Origin: Closterium sp. Naga37s-1
Taxonomy: Eukaryota > Streptophyta > Zygnematophyceae > Desmidiales > Closteriaceae
Direction of reading: 5' to 3'
Assembly: GCA_947471745.1 (NCBI GenBank)
Contig: CANJKZ010000820.1
Coordinates: forward strand, 2,827,501-2,891,500
Length of the DNA: 64,000 bases
Below are positions 1 to 9,357 of the stretch, in pieces (position 1 is the first letter of the stretch; each line of letters starts with the position of its first letter). A program made the position numbers and the translations under genes. The notes below the pieces were generated by a model that saw only the letters and a list, made by a program, of their open reading frames with translations, did no database searches and was not told where the DNA came from.

Positions 1-1156
1 TCGTTGCTCCGCGCTCGAGCAACCATCCCCGAGTCCGCTCTTTGCGCCACACTCCTCTCCGAGCAGAAAGAGATCGATCTGTACAATGAGAAGAACATCA
101 AGCGGGAAAAATGAGTGTTCTTCCCTGGATCAATGTCTTTTGCAAATACTGCAAGAAACCAGGTCACACCATGGACTGATGCTACAAGCGCAAAGCTGCT
201 AACGAAAGACGCGGCAACAACTCACATGGTCAACAACCCTCAGCACCCTCCTCAAGTCCAGCGTGACAGCGAAGTTGTCGCCACCCTCCGTCGCAAGCAC
301 TTCGCAAACTCGTACACGCATTTCATCCAAGGACAAGGGAAAAGAATCAGTCTTGAGCTGCATGGTGCGCCGCAGAGCCTTTCGCTACTACGGCGAAATT
401 GAATTTCCGCCAATTGTGCCAATCCACCCAATCACACCAAGCCCAAACAACGACCCTACACTCAGTCCCTGGATCGACAAGCCGACCGATATCCCACCTG
501 ATTTCAAGCTACCTCCGAGCACGCCGGAGTCTCCCACCAGCTTTCCCGCAAGGCACGAAAATGATATCTCGCCTTACTGTATTGACGTCGACCGCATCGT
601 CACTCTTAAGATTGCCAGCGTCGCGCGACGAAGCCGCGACCACTTCAACACGTGGTAACTTGATAGCTGCTACAGACAACACATGGTGGTATCACCGACA
701 TTCATTAGTAACTCCAAGCACATGCAACGACCGTGCGAAATTACTGTCGCAAACAACAATCAACTCCAAGCTTACGACATCGACAAAATTTGCCTGCAGT
801 CGAACGACACCAACTTTATTATTCACATCGGAGATGTGCTCGTCGTCGCCGACCTTCACTTCAACCTTCTCTCTGCTGCTCAACTGATGAAGTGTAGAGT
901 TGACATTTGAAGCAATTGCGAAGACAAAACCTTAGAATTATTTCTAAATAACACTTGCATCGGCAAGGCGATCGACGAAGACGGCGTCTTCGTATTAAAC
1001 TTCGTCTCACAAGGCAACACTGGCGACTCGGACATAACTCTTCTGCTGAAAATGACACCCACGGAGACACCGATTCGGTCGCACCCTGAGGAGATGATCC
1101 TCGAACGCCCCGCTTCAGACGGACTTCTTTGCCTGCAGGCCGTCCCAACTGCTTCA
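1..1156 (+). pseudogene. Old Ty1/copia gag-protease remnant
   Basis: The translated stretch shows a CCHC zinc-knuckle-like cluster near 140-180 and, around 683-910, a block resembling the copia protease and its downstream segment (ITVANN-type residues, then DLHFNLLSAAQL). Both are typical of a Ty1/copia polyprotein on the plus strand, but of a different type from elements A and B. It has no LTR inside the window and is degenerate, with several breaks. Element A is inserted at its right end, at the CTTCA target. Whether 8655-8900 and 15617-16100 belong to the same old element is likely by position but not shown by homology. Confidence 0.6.
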
Positions 1157-1288
1157 TGTCAAATGTTTATCTTATAGCCTCATTTAGGCTGTAGTGGGGT
1201 AGACACTAAGGGGTTTATTTCCTTAGGATTCACACTTGTACTCTCGACATTTTCCTAGTCACACTTTCTCCTCGCTACTCTCTTCACA
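1157..1288 (+). repeat. Element A 5' LTR
   Basis: 132-bp direct repeat of 8523-8654 with TG...CA ends. It contains the family core TAGGCTGTAGTGGGGTAG. It is preceded by the target duplication CTTCA and followed directly by the primer-binding site. Confidence 0.95.
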
Positions 1289-1303
1289 TGGTATTCTGAG
1301 CAG
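1289..1303 (+). other. Element A primer-binding site
   Basis: Starts TGGTATTCTGAGC immediately after the LTR. It is a variant of the plant copia primer site TGGTATCAGAGC, which pairs with the 3' end of initiator tRNA(Met). Position and similarity support the call; the exact tRNA used is inferred. Confidence 0.7.
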
Positions 1304-1375
1304 GTTCCCTAGTGGGAACTATTTTTTTTCAAGGGCCCACCGATTTTTTTTTTTTTAGCATGCCCGAATCGCGCT

Positions 1376-2400
1376 TTGCGCCCTGCCCTAACCTCGCGCC
1401 CCCCCCTTAGCGGCCCCTTCGTGGCCCCTCGCGGCCCCTCTTACGGCCCCTCGCGGCCCCCCTTAGCGGCCCCCTCGCGGCCCCCCCTTAGCGGCCCCCT
1501 CGCGGCCCTCCTTAGCGGCCCCTTTGCGGCCCTTCTTAAGGCCCCTTGCGGCCCCTTCGCGGCCCTTCGCGGCCCTTTCACGGCCCTTCGCGGCCCCTTC
1601 GCGGCCCTTCGCGGCCCCCTCACGGTCCTTCGCGGCCCCTTCCGCGGCTCCCCGCGGCCCTTCCACGGCCCCTCCGCGGCTCTTTGCGGCCCGTCGTAGC
1701 CGCCCTGCCGCCCCGTTGCCGCCGCCCAGCAGCAGCTGCTGTCGCTTCCGCTGCTGCCGCTGCTGTTCGCCGCTGCCGTGACGGCTCCGCACGGCCTGCT
1801 CACCCGCTGGTGCGGGCCCCCCCACCTGCTCCCGGCTGTGCCGCCCCTCTGTTGCGGCCCCGCCCCTCCTTTCGTTGCGGCCTCCGCCTGCAGCAGCCGC
1901 CGAGACGACCCCTGCAGCAGCCGCCGCCCCCGGACCTGCCGCAGCTGCCACCGCCGAACCTGCAGCAGCTGCTGCCACCGGACCTGCAGCAGCTGCCGCC
2001 GCCGGACCTGCCGCAGCTGCCGCCGCCGAGCCTGCAGCAGCTGCCGCCGCCGGACCTGCCGCAGCTGCCGCCGCCGAGCCTGCAGCAGCTGCGGACCTGC
2101 CGCAGCTGCCGCCGCCGAGCCTGCAGCAGCTGCCGCCGCCGAACCTGCAACAGCTGCCGCCGCCGAAGAAGGTGCTGCAGCCCCTGCTGTCACTGCTGCC
2201 CCGGCCCTCCCCTGCAGCCGAGTCGCAGCCCTGCTCTGCCGCCTCGTTGCGGCCCCGACCCTGCCACTACACCACGGCCCGCCCCTGGTAAGCACACTAC
2301 CGAGCCGCGCCGCCCTGCCGAACCGTGTTGCCCCGTTGAGTCGCACCGTCTAGCCGTGTCGCGCTGCTACTGCTGCCACTAGCCTACTGCTACTGCTGTC
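1376..2400 (+). repeat. Element A leader: GC-rich tandem repeats
   Basis: From about 1376 to 1700 the leader is a degenerate array of GCGGCCCCT/TCGCGGCCCT units of roughly 9-15 bp. From about 1905 to 2170 it is a GCAGCTGCCGCCGCCG-type array of about 30 bp per unit (two alternating 15-18-mers). Long open frames on both strands here (proline-, alanine- or arginine-rich) are products of the repeat and are not credible genes. The leader ends at the gag start codon, ATG 2401. Confidence 0.8.
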
Positions 2401-5340
2401 ATGGCTAGTCCTACTGTGCTTACCTTTGATGCTGAGGGTCGGGCGGTCGATTTCGATGTCTGGGTCGATGATCTGCAGCTTTTCCTGCAGTGCGATAGCA
2501 AGGACGGTATTTCCCTGTTCGATCTTACGTCTGGTGCTTCACCTGCCCCTGCTGCCGATGCTACCAGTACTGTTCGCTCACAGTGGACCACACGCGATGC
2601 TGCTGCCCGTCTTGCTGTGCGTAGTCACCTGCCACCCACTGAGCGCGCGCACTTTAGCCAGTACAAGACTGCTAAGACCTTGTACGACGCTGTAGTTGCA
2701 CGCTACTCCTCCCCTGCCACTGCTGCCCTTAGTCGCCTCATGCTGCCGTACCTGTTCCCTGACCTCGCCGCCTTTGCCACGGTCGCTGACCTCATTACGC
2801 ACCTCCGCACTAGTGACACCCGCTACCGCGCTGCGCTTCCTGCTGAGTTTTGCGCCAAGAACCCCCCCCCTATGTACATCACCCTCTACTACCTAGTCAC
2901 CCGACTCCCTGACTCCCTTCGCTCGGTCAGGGATCACTTCCTCTCTCTCTGCCCCACCACACTCACCGTTGACCTCCTCGAGGAGCGCCTCCTTGCAGCT
3001 GAGAAGAGTATAGTCGCTGTAGGAGCCTCTTGTGGTGACCCTCGTGGCCCTTTCTTCGAGGGGTGCTCCCCTGTCCCCCTTTTGCCCTCTGTTGCCTCTG
3101 CTGCTGCTGTCGACCTCGTTGGCACCGAGTCGGTCGGTGCTGCGTCTGCCCCTAGCGGGCGGCGCCGCAACGGCAAGGGCAGGGGGGGCAAGGGTGCAGG
3201 GGGAGGGGGCGGGGGCGGTAGTGGTGGCGGTGGGGGCGGCGGAGGGGGTAAGGGTGGCGGTGGGGGTGGTGGCGGGGGTGGGGGCTCTGGTGGCAACGGT
3301 GGAGGCGGAGGCGGCGGCGGCGGTGGCGGTGGGGGTGGAGGTGGCGGCGGTGGCGGCGGTGGCGGCGGCGGCAGTGGGGCTGGTCGGGGTGGCCCTGTGC
3401 AGCGGGGAGGCTTCGGTGGTGGTCAGCGCCAGCAGCAGCAGCGCACTCGTGAGACCCCTCCCCCCCAGCAGCTTCGTGAGTGGTACGCTGCACGTCAACG
3501 AGGTGGGGGTGCTGGTCCCTGTGCCTACGTCCTGCCTACCGGCGACCGCACTGGCGAGCCGTGCGGCGGCCCGCACACCACCCAGCGCTGCTTTGGCCGC
3601 CTGACTGACGCCTGGCGTCTCCAGTTCCCTGACGCCTCTGAGATCCCTCGCTGGGGTGATTTGCTTAGGTCGGGGGTTGCTATCTTTGATCTTGACTATG
3701 ATGCTATTCTTGCTGCCATGTATGTTGTGACTACTAGTGATGAGGGTGACTGTTACCTGCGTGTTCCGCCTGACCCGGGCATTGCAGCTGCTGCTCTAGG
3801 TGCTCGCGAGTCCGCTGCTCCAGGTACTAGTGCGTCTGCTACTCCAGGTGCTGGTGAGTCTACTCTCTCAGGTACCACGTCTGCTCAGGCTTTGCACACC
3901 TTCACCCTTGACTCGGGTGCTTCTCGCTCCTTCTTTCGAGACCGCACCACCCTCACGCCGCTCAGTCGGCCGGTTGCGGTCTCCTTGGCAGACCCCTCTG
4001 GGGGTCCTGTCCTTGCCCACTTCTCCACTGTCTTACCGTGTCCAGCGGCCCCGTCTGGCTCCCTGTCAGGTCTTTACCTCCCCTCGTTCTCTACGAACTT
4101 GGTGAGCGGTGCTGACCTGCAGGATGGGGGAGTTGACCAGTTCACTCCTGCGAGTCAGCGGGTGACCCACTGCACGTGTGCTCGGACGGGCCGACACTTG
4201 GCCACGTTTACCCGTCAGCCGGGGTCGAGCCTGTACACACTGACTACCCAGTCTCCTCCGGTTGCTGCGTCTGGTCAGGTAGCTGCGTCGGGTCAGGTGT
4301 TTGCTGCAGCGTCCAGGTCTGGTCCTGAGTCTGCCCCCTGCTCGTGTCGCCTCCTGTCCCACCAGACCCTCCTCTGGCACCACCGCCTTGGTCACCCCTC
4401 CCTGCCTCGTCTCCGAGGCATGGCCTCCCGTTACCTTGTTTCTGGTCTCCCCCGGTCCCTCCCTCCCCTTCCTCTGGGGCCTGCCCCTACCTGTGTTCCC
4501 TGCGTCGAGGGGCGGCAGCGCGCCGCTCCTCACTCCTCCGAGTTTCCGCCGACAGAGGCTCCACTGCAGACTCTTCACATGGACGTGTGGGGCCCAGCCC
4601 GCGTCCGTGGACAGGGTCACGAGCGTTACTTCCTCCTGGTGGTTGACGACTACTCGCGTTACACCACAGTCTTCCCCTTGCGCACCAAGGGTGAAGTCAC
4701 TGGGGTGTTGATCGACTGGATCCGCGCTGCTCATCTCCACCTCAGGAAGAGTTTCGGCTCGGACTTTCGTGTTCTGCGTCTGCACTCCGACAGAGGTGGA
4801 GAGTTTTCCTCCGACCTTCTGCGAGCCTACTGTCGTGCGAGGGGCATCCGCCAGACGTTCACGCTTCCGGCCTCTCCGCAGCAGAATGGGATTGTAGAGC
4901 GCCGCATTGGCATGGTCATGGACGTCGCTCGTACGTCCATGATCCATGCGGCTGCTCCCCATTTTTTGTGGCCGTTCGCGGTTCAGTACGCGACGCAGCA
5001 GATCAACCTTCAGCCCCGTGTCTCCTTGCCGGAGACCTCCCCCACCCTGCGGTGGACGGGGAAGGTTGGCGATGCGTCTGCGTTCCGTGTCTGGGGATCT
5101 CAGGCTTTCGTCCGAGACTTGTCTGCGGACAAGCTGTCCTCCCGTGCTGTTCCCTGCGTCTTCCTTGGCTTCCCCCCTGACGCGCCTGGTTGGCAGTTTT
5201 ACCACCCCACCTCGCGCCGTGTCTTGTCCTCCCAGGACGTCACGTTTGACGAGTCGGTTTCGTACTACCGTCTCTTCCCCTACCGCACTGCCCCCCTCCC
5301 CCCCCGCCGCTCTTTCTCGCGCCAGGTCCCCCCCCGGTAG
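2401..5340 (+). CDS. Element A gag-protease-integrase reading frame
   Basis: Opens with ATG at 2401 and the family signature MASPTVLTFDAEGRAVDF. Gag spans residues 1 to about 490 and includes a glycine tract (about residues 260-325), a PPQQLREWYA module (about 354-363) and a zinc-knuckle-like cluster with cysteines near 374, 388 and 397 and histidine 392. The protease motif DSGA is near residue 504. Integrase shows an HHCC domain (residues about 655-705) and the catalytic triad D728, D797 and E833, matching D-x68-D-x35-E. The product would process itself, package element RNA and integrate cDNA. It belongs wholly to element A; no host function is implied. Confidence 0.9.
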   Translation: MASPTVLTFDAEGRAVDFDVWVDDLQLFLQCDSKDGISLFDLTSGASPAPAADATSTVRSQWTTRDAAARLAVRSHLPPTERAHFSQYKTAKTLYDAVVARYSSPATAALSRLMLPYLFPDLAAFATVADLITHLRTSDTRYRAALPAEFCAKNPPPMYITLYYLVTRLPDSLRSVRDHFLSLCPTTLTVDLLEERLLAAEKSIVAVGASCGDPRGPFFEGCSPVPLLPSVASAAAVDLVGTESVGAASAPSGRRRNGKGRGGKGAGGGGGGGSGGGGGGGGGKGGGGGGGGGGGSGGNGGGGGGGGGGGGGGGGGGGGGGGGGSGAGRGGPVQRGGFGGGQRQQQQRTRETPPPQQLREWYAARQRGGGAGPCAYVLPTGDRTGEPCGGPHTTQRCFGRLTDAWRLQFPDASEIPRWGDLLRSGVAIFDLDYDAILAAMYVVTTSDEGDCYLRVPPDPGIAAAALGARESAAPGTSASATPGAGESTLSGTTSAQALHTFTLDSGASRSFFRDRTTLTPLSRPVAVSLADPSGGPVLAHFSTVLPCPAAPSGSLSGLYLPSFSTNLVSGADLQDGGVDQFTPASQRVTHCTCARTGRHLATFTRQPGSSLYTLTTQSPPVAASGQVAASGQVFAAASRSGPESAPCSCRLLSHQTLLWHHRLGHPSLPRLRGMASRYLVSGLPRSLPPLPLGPAPTCVPCVEGRQRAAPHSSEFPPTEAPLQTLHMDVWGPARVRGQGHERYFLLVVDDYSRYTTVFPLRTKGEVTGVLIDWIRAAHLHLRKSFGSDFRVLRLHSDRGGEFSSDLLRAYCRARGIRQTFTLPASPQQNGIVERRIGMVMDVARTSMIHAAAPHFLWPFAVQYATQQINLQPRVSLPETSPTLRWTGKVGDASAFRVWGSQAFVRDLSADKLSSRAVPCVFLGFPPDAPGWQFYHPTSRRVLSSQDVTFDESVSYYRLFPYRTAPLPPRRSFSRQVPPR
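3160..3390 (+). repeat. Poly-glycine coding tract in element A gag
   Basis: GGT/GGC/GGG codon runs encode an almost pure glycine stretch with scattered Ser, Lys and Asn. The same tract occurs in the gag of element I (minus strand, about 55010-55190). G-rich strand, with strong potential for G-quadruplex formation. Confidence 0.85.
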
Positions 5341-5399
5341 ACCCCCTCCCCCCTCAGGGTCCTGCCCCCTCAAGTGTGTCTCAGGTAGACGCAGTCGAG

Positions 5400-6060
5400 C
5401 CTGTCGAGGTAGCTGTTGACTCTGGTGCTGCTAGGGGTGCTGAGCCTGCGGGTGTTGGGTCCGGGGGTGCTGAGCCTGAGCGTGCGGAGCCGGGGGGTGC
5501 TGGGTCGGGAGGTGCGGAGCCTGGGGGTGCTGAGACTGCGGGTGCTGAGCCTGGGGTTGCTGAGTCTGGGGGTGCTGAGCCTGGGGTTGCTGAGTCTGGG
5601 GGTGTGGAGCCTGAGGGTGCTGGGCCTGCTCGAGTGGAGCCTGGTGGTGCTAGGCCTGGACGTCCCGCTGGTGCTTCGTCCCGGCGGGAGCTGCCCTCTC
5701 CCCAGGAGCTGCGTGAGTGGTTTGCTCGCCGCTGAAGTCGTGCTGCTGGAGCTGGTGGTGCTACCGGTGCTGGAGGTTCTGCGGTTGCTGGAGGTTCTGG
5801 AGCCACGGGTCCCGGAGGTGCTCGTACCGGCGGTACTGGAGCTGCTGGGCCTGGTGGTGCTGTTGGTGCTGGAGCTGGAGGTACTCCTGGCGTAGGCGCT
5901 GCTGGAGGTGCTGCTGGAGCTGGAGCTGCTGGAGGTGCTGACGCTGGGGGTGCTGCTGGAGTTGGCGCTGCTGGGGGTGCTGCTGGAGCTGGTGGAGCTG
6001 CTGGCGCTGGTGCTGACACTGGGGGTGCTGGTGCTGTCCCTGCTGGTCCTGGAGGCGCTG
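5400..6060 (+). repeat. Element A integrase-RT linker: coding minisatellites
   Basis: About 5430-5640 is built of 15-bp GCTGAGCCTGGGGGT-like units (Gly-Ala-Glu-Pro-Gly). A single PSPQELREWFA module follows near 5695-5730, then GGTGCTGGAGCTGCTGG-like 9-15-bp units (Gly-Ala repeats) to about 6060. The same two-part linker appears in B (12362-13010), C (minus, 20050-20690), D (26590-27260) and F (37790-38440) with different copy numbers. Confidence 0.8.
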
Positions 6061-6701
6061 CGCGGCTGCGGCCGTACTTCGTTCCGCTCCTTGAGCAGGT
6101 TCTTGGTCTCCCGCCTTCTGCTGGTCCTGCTCCTTCCTTAGAGTGTCCACCGCCTGTCCAGTCCGAGTCACAGTTACAGCTCGCCTCCCCACTGCCTGCT
6201 CCTCCTCCCTACACTGGTCCTACTGGAGGTCTTGCTGAGCGCCGTGAGCCTGAGTCTCGTCCTGCGTCGCCTGTTCGTGCTGCTCGCACTGGTCGTCGTG
6301 TTCCGCGTCAGCGTCCTCCTGCGGTCCCAGGCACGCACCAGATGGCTCCGCGTCCTTCCACTTCTCCACTGCGTGTCCCTTTGCCGTCTCCTCCTGAGTC
6401 CTCTCTTCCTGCTCTTGCTGACCCGGAGTCTGACTCCCTTCGTGCGGCCAGTCCTACTGTCACGCGTCTCCTGGCTACTGTTGTCACTGACCCTTCCTTT
6501 GAGTCCACTGCTGCGTCTGCCTTAGTTGCTGAGCTGGTCGACTTTGCTGCTCACTGCCGTCTAGACTACGCTGCGAGTCTTGTTGCTCAGTCTGAGTCTG
6601 TCTGTCCTCCGTCCGTCGGGGGTGAGTGTGCTCTTGGCACGGACGTCCTTGAGGACAGGTAGGAGGAGTTCCAGTGCTTTGCTGCTACTTTACCTCATCT
6701 C

Positions 6702-8327
6702 GTGTCCATGCTGCTTGCCCCTGAGGGAGACCCGGATGCACCAGACATCCCGACTCCGCGCTCTTACGCGGAGGCGGTAGAGGGTCCCTACTCCTCTCAG
6801 TGGCAGACAGCCATGGATGCAGAGATGGCTTCCTGGAAGTCCACAGGCACCTACGTTGACGAGGTTCCCCCACCTGGGGCGAACATCGTTAGTGGCATGT
6901 GGATTTACAGGGTGAAGCGGCCGCCGGGTTCTCCGCCTGTCTTCAAGGCGCGTTACGTGGCTCGAGGCTTCAGTCAGCGGCAGGGAGTTGACTACTTTCA
7001 GACCTTCTCTCCCACCCCGAAGATGACCACTCTTCGGGTGCTGCTGCACATAGCCGCTCAGCGCGACTACGAGCTTCACTCTGTTGACTTCAGCACTGCT
7101 TTCCTACAGGGGAGCCTGCACGAGGAGATCTGGCTGCGCCGCCCACCTGGCTTCACTGGGTCGTTCCCTCCTGGTACCCAGTGGAGCCTCCGGCGGCCAG
7201 TCTACGGTCTCCGCCAGGCTCCCCGCGAGTGGCACGACACACTGAGGACTACGCTTGCAGCTCTTGGGTTTGCTCCTTCTACTGCTGACCCGTCGCTGTT
7301 TCTACGCACCGACACCTCGCTGCCGCCGTTCTACATCCTCGTGTACGTCGACGACTTGGTCTTTGCTACTGCTGACACTGCTGGACTCGCCCACGTGAAG
7401 TCGGAGCTGCAGAAGAGACACACGTGCACAGACCTGGGTGAGCTGCGCAGCTATCTTGGCTTGCAGATCACCCGGGACAGAGCATGGCGCACCATTACCT
7501 TGACTCAGTCACACATGGTGCAGCAGGTCCTTCAGCGCTTCAACTTCACGTACTCCTCGCCTCAGGCCACTCCTCTGTCTACTCGCCACTCGCTCTCAGC
7601 TTTGCCTTCGGATGAGTCCGTAGAGCCGAGTGGCCCGTACCCAGAGCTTGTTGGCTGCCTCATGTACCTGATGACCTGCACTCGACCTGACCTGGCATAC
7701 CCTCTTAGCATCCTGGCACGCTATGTTGCTCCTGGGAGACACCGCCCAGAGCACATAGATGCAGCTAAGAGGGTGTTGCGCTACTTGTGCAGTACGTCGG
7801 GCATGGGGCTAGTGCTTGGAGGGCGGAGTTCAGTGGTCCTCACTGGTCACGCAGACGCTTCTTGGGCTGACGACCAGGCTACGCAGCGGTCGTCACAGGG
7901 TTACACCTTCAGCCTTGGTTCCGGCTCTGTTTCGTGGCGGTCTACCCGCTCGTCTTCTGTTCTCGGCTTTAGCTGTGAGGCCGAGATCTACGCAGGGGCC
8001 ATGGCTGCACAGGAGTTACGCTGGCTCACCTACCTGCTGACCGACCTGGGAGAGCCGCCTCGTTCTCCTCCAGTTCTGTACGTAGACAACAAGGCCATGC
8101 TGGCCTTGTGTCGGGAGCACAGACTGGAGCACAGAACGAAGCATATTGCTCTTCGCTACTTTCTTGCTCGTGAGCTGCAGCAGCGTGGTCAGCTGCGCCT
8201 TGCTTACGTGGCCTCTCGGGCCAACACTGCTGATATCTTTACCAAGGCACTTCAGCCTTGTGATCATCAGCGCTTTTGTACGATGCTAGGTCTTGTGCCT
8301 ACTTGGCCTCACTTGCTCACTTCTTGA
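6702..8327 (+). CDS. Element A reverse transcriptase-RNase H segment
   Basis: Encodes a copia-type RT: YAEAVEGPYSSQWQTAMDAE upstream, then the W-K-S-T-G-T-Y and FKARYVARG blocks. The catalytic YVDD motif is near 7344-7355. RNase H follows, with GHADASWADD, SCEAEIYAGAMAAQELRWL, LYVDNKAMLAL and the family-typical C-terminus ADIFTKALQPCDHQRF. Copies element RNA into cDNA. It is the right-hand coding part of element A, and 3' sequence to the polypurine tract follows within 200 bp. Identity is very secure because five other copies in the window align. Confidence 0.9.
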   Translation: MSMLLAPEGDPDAPDIPTPRSYAEAVEGPYSSQWQTAMDAEMASWKSTGTYVDEVPPPGANIVSGMWIYRVKRPPGSPPVFKARYVARGFSQRQGVDYFQTFSPTPKMTTLRVLLHIAAQRDYELHSVDFSTAFLQGSLHEEIWLRRPPGFTGSFPPGTQWSLRRPVYGLRQAPREWHDTLRTTLAALGFAPSTADPSLFLRTDTSLPPFYILVYVDDLVFATADTAGLAHVKSELQKRHTCTDLGELRSYLGLQITRDRAWRTITLTQSHMVQQVLQRFNFTYSSPQATPLSTRHSLSALPSDESVEPSGPYPELVGCLMYLMTCTRPDLAYPLSILARYVAPGRHRPEHIDAAKRVLRYLCSTSGMGLVLGGRSSVVLTGHADASWADDQATQRSSQGYTFSLGSGSVSWRSTRSSSVLGFSCEAEIYAGAMAAQELRWLTYLLTDLGEPPRSPPVLYVDNKAMLALCREHRLEHRTKHIALRYFLARELQQRGQLRLAYVASRANTADIFTKALQPCDHQRFCTMLGLVPTWPHLLTS

Positions 8328-8507
8328 CCTTGTACTGTGATCTATATATACCTGCTCTTGCTTGTTTTTCGTTATTTATATGATCCTGCATGTGAACTGG
8401 CCTTGTGGCCTTGAACCTGTGCTCGGATTGTGTGGTGACGTTGTGATCCACCCTGAGCTTGCTTTGCTTTGCTTGACTGGTCTTGTGACCCCTTGTTCTC
8501 CCCCACT

Positions 8508-8522
8508 TTGCCTATGGGGGTG
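8508..8522 (+). other. Element A polypurine tract
   Basis: CCTATGGGGGTG abuts the 3' LTR. The same block precedes the 3' LTRs of B, C, D, F, L and (as ACTATGGGGGTG) J, as expected for the plus-strand primer. Confidence 0.75.
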
Positions 8523-8654
8523 TGTCAAATGTTTATCTTATAGCCTCATTTAGGCTGTAGTGGGGTAGACACTAAGGGGTTTATTTCCTTAGGGTTCACA
8601 CTTGTACTCTCGACATTTTCCTAGTCACACTTTCTCCTCGCTACTCTCTTCACA
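8523..8654 (+). repeat. Element A 3' LTR
   Basis: 132 bp, nearly identical to 1157-1288. The target duplication CTTCA follows at 8655-8659. Confidence 0.95.
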
Positions 8655-8900
8655 CTTCAACCTCTACTCCCGGAGATATCGTACCTACAAAACAATGGAA
8701 CAGGAAGAAGACAACGGGAAGTCAGCAACTGCAGGACAAGCTGACAATGGAGGATGGGAAGTAATAAGACCGGTCTCACCCAGCTGGGCCAATCCCAGTA
8801 CCACAGTCGATGCGTGGGGAGTCGTTCAACACCAGTGAAAGGAGCCGCTCTTGGAGGCGGTTGCGGAATGTCGACTTCTAGAAGCAGCTAGGGACCTCCA
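8655..8900 (+). other. Old flank between elements A and B
   Basis: About 245 bp of moderate-GC sequence between the two insertions. It contains a short open stretch starting MEQEEDNGKSATAGQ (near 8695) with acidic composition and no recognised domain. By position it was contiguous with 1-1156 on the left and 15617 on the right before A and B inserted. Probably part of an older copia polyprotein, but a host exon cannot be excluded. Confidence 0.4.
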
Positions 8901-9030
8901 TGTCAAACTCATATGCTGCTTATTGTGTAGGCTGTAGTGGGGTAGCCCATATGGGGTACAACCCAATTAGGGTTTCCTACTTGTACACATCCTGCTGCTA
9001 GTTCATCCATTCCTGTTCGTTATTCTGACA
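8901..9030 (+). repeat. Element B 5' LTR
   Basis: 130-bp direct repeat with TG...CA ends, sharing the TAGGCTGTAGTGGGGTAG core. Followed by the primer site TGGTTTCAGAGC at 9031. Confidence 0.95.
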
Positions 9031-9177
9031 TGGTTTCAGAGCAGGTCCTAGCCTACGACTGTTCTTTTTTTTTTTTCGGGCCCGCCATTACTTAGTGACC
9101 GAATGCGGTTACCGCGTTACCCCACGCCCTGCCCTGCCCTGCCTTGCGTCACACTGCCCGTGTACGCCCAGCCCTGC

Positions 9178-9357
9178 GTCGCGCTGCTCCGCGCACAGCC
9201 TACCCTGCCCCACGTCGCGCTGCCTCGCGCACGCCCTGGCCTGCCCCGCGTCGCGCTGCCTCGCGCACGCCCTGCCCTGCCCCGCGTCGCGCTGCATCGC
9301 GCACGCCCTGCCCTGCCCCGCGTCGCGCTGCCTCGCGCACGCCCTGCCCTGCCCCGT
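9178..9357 (+). repeat. 36-bp tandem repeat, 5 copies (element B leader)
   Basis: Five consecutive 36-bp units starting GTCGCGCTGCCTCGCGCACG (9178, 9214, 9250, 9286, 9322), the first more diverged. Direct and without spacers, so this is not a CRISPR array. Confidence 0.85.

Larger units (their letters stand above)
1157..8654 (+). mobile_element. Element A: near-whole Ty1/copia retrotransposon, short LTRs
   Basis: Terminal repeats of 132 bp (1157-1288 and 8523-8654) begin TGTCAAATG and end TTCACA. They differ at about one site, so the insertion is young (under 1% LTR divergence). A 5-bp target duplication, CTTCA, lies at 1152-1156 and 8655-8659. Order of parts: LTR, primer-binding site, GC-rich repeat leader (about 1330-2400), gag, protease, integrase, a low-complexity linker, reverse transcriptase with RNase H, polypurine tract, LTR. 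The gag-PR-IN-RT-RH order defines Ty1/copia. The element looks close to whole, with perhaps one or two breaks. It is inserted in an older copia remnant. Confidence 0.95.

Noticed and set aside
1441-2346. Long minus-strand open frame (alanine/arginine/glutamine-rich)
   Set aside because: Produced by GC-rich tandem repeats; open in several phases and on both strands, no domain, no start context.
4066-5373. 435-residue minus-strand frame opposite integrase
   Set aside because: Shadow of the integrase frame on the other strand; the same shadow recurs opposite every family copy.
9178-9357. CRISPR-like array of 36-bp repeats
   Set aside because: The units are directly adjacent with no spacers, in a eukaryotic retrotransposon leader.
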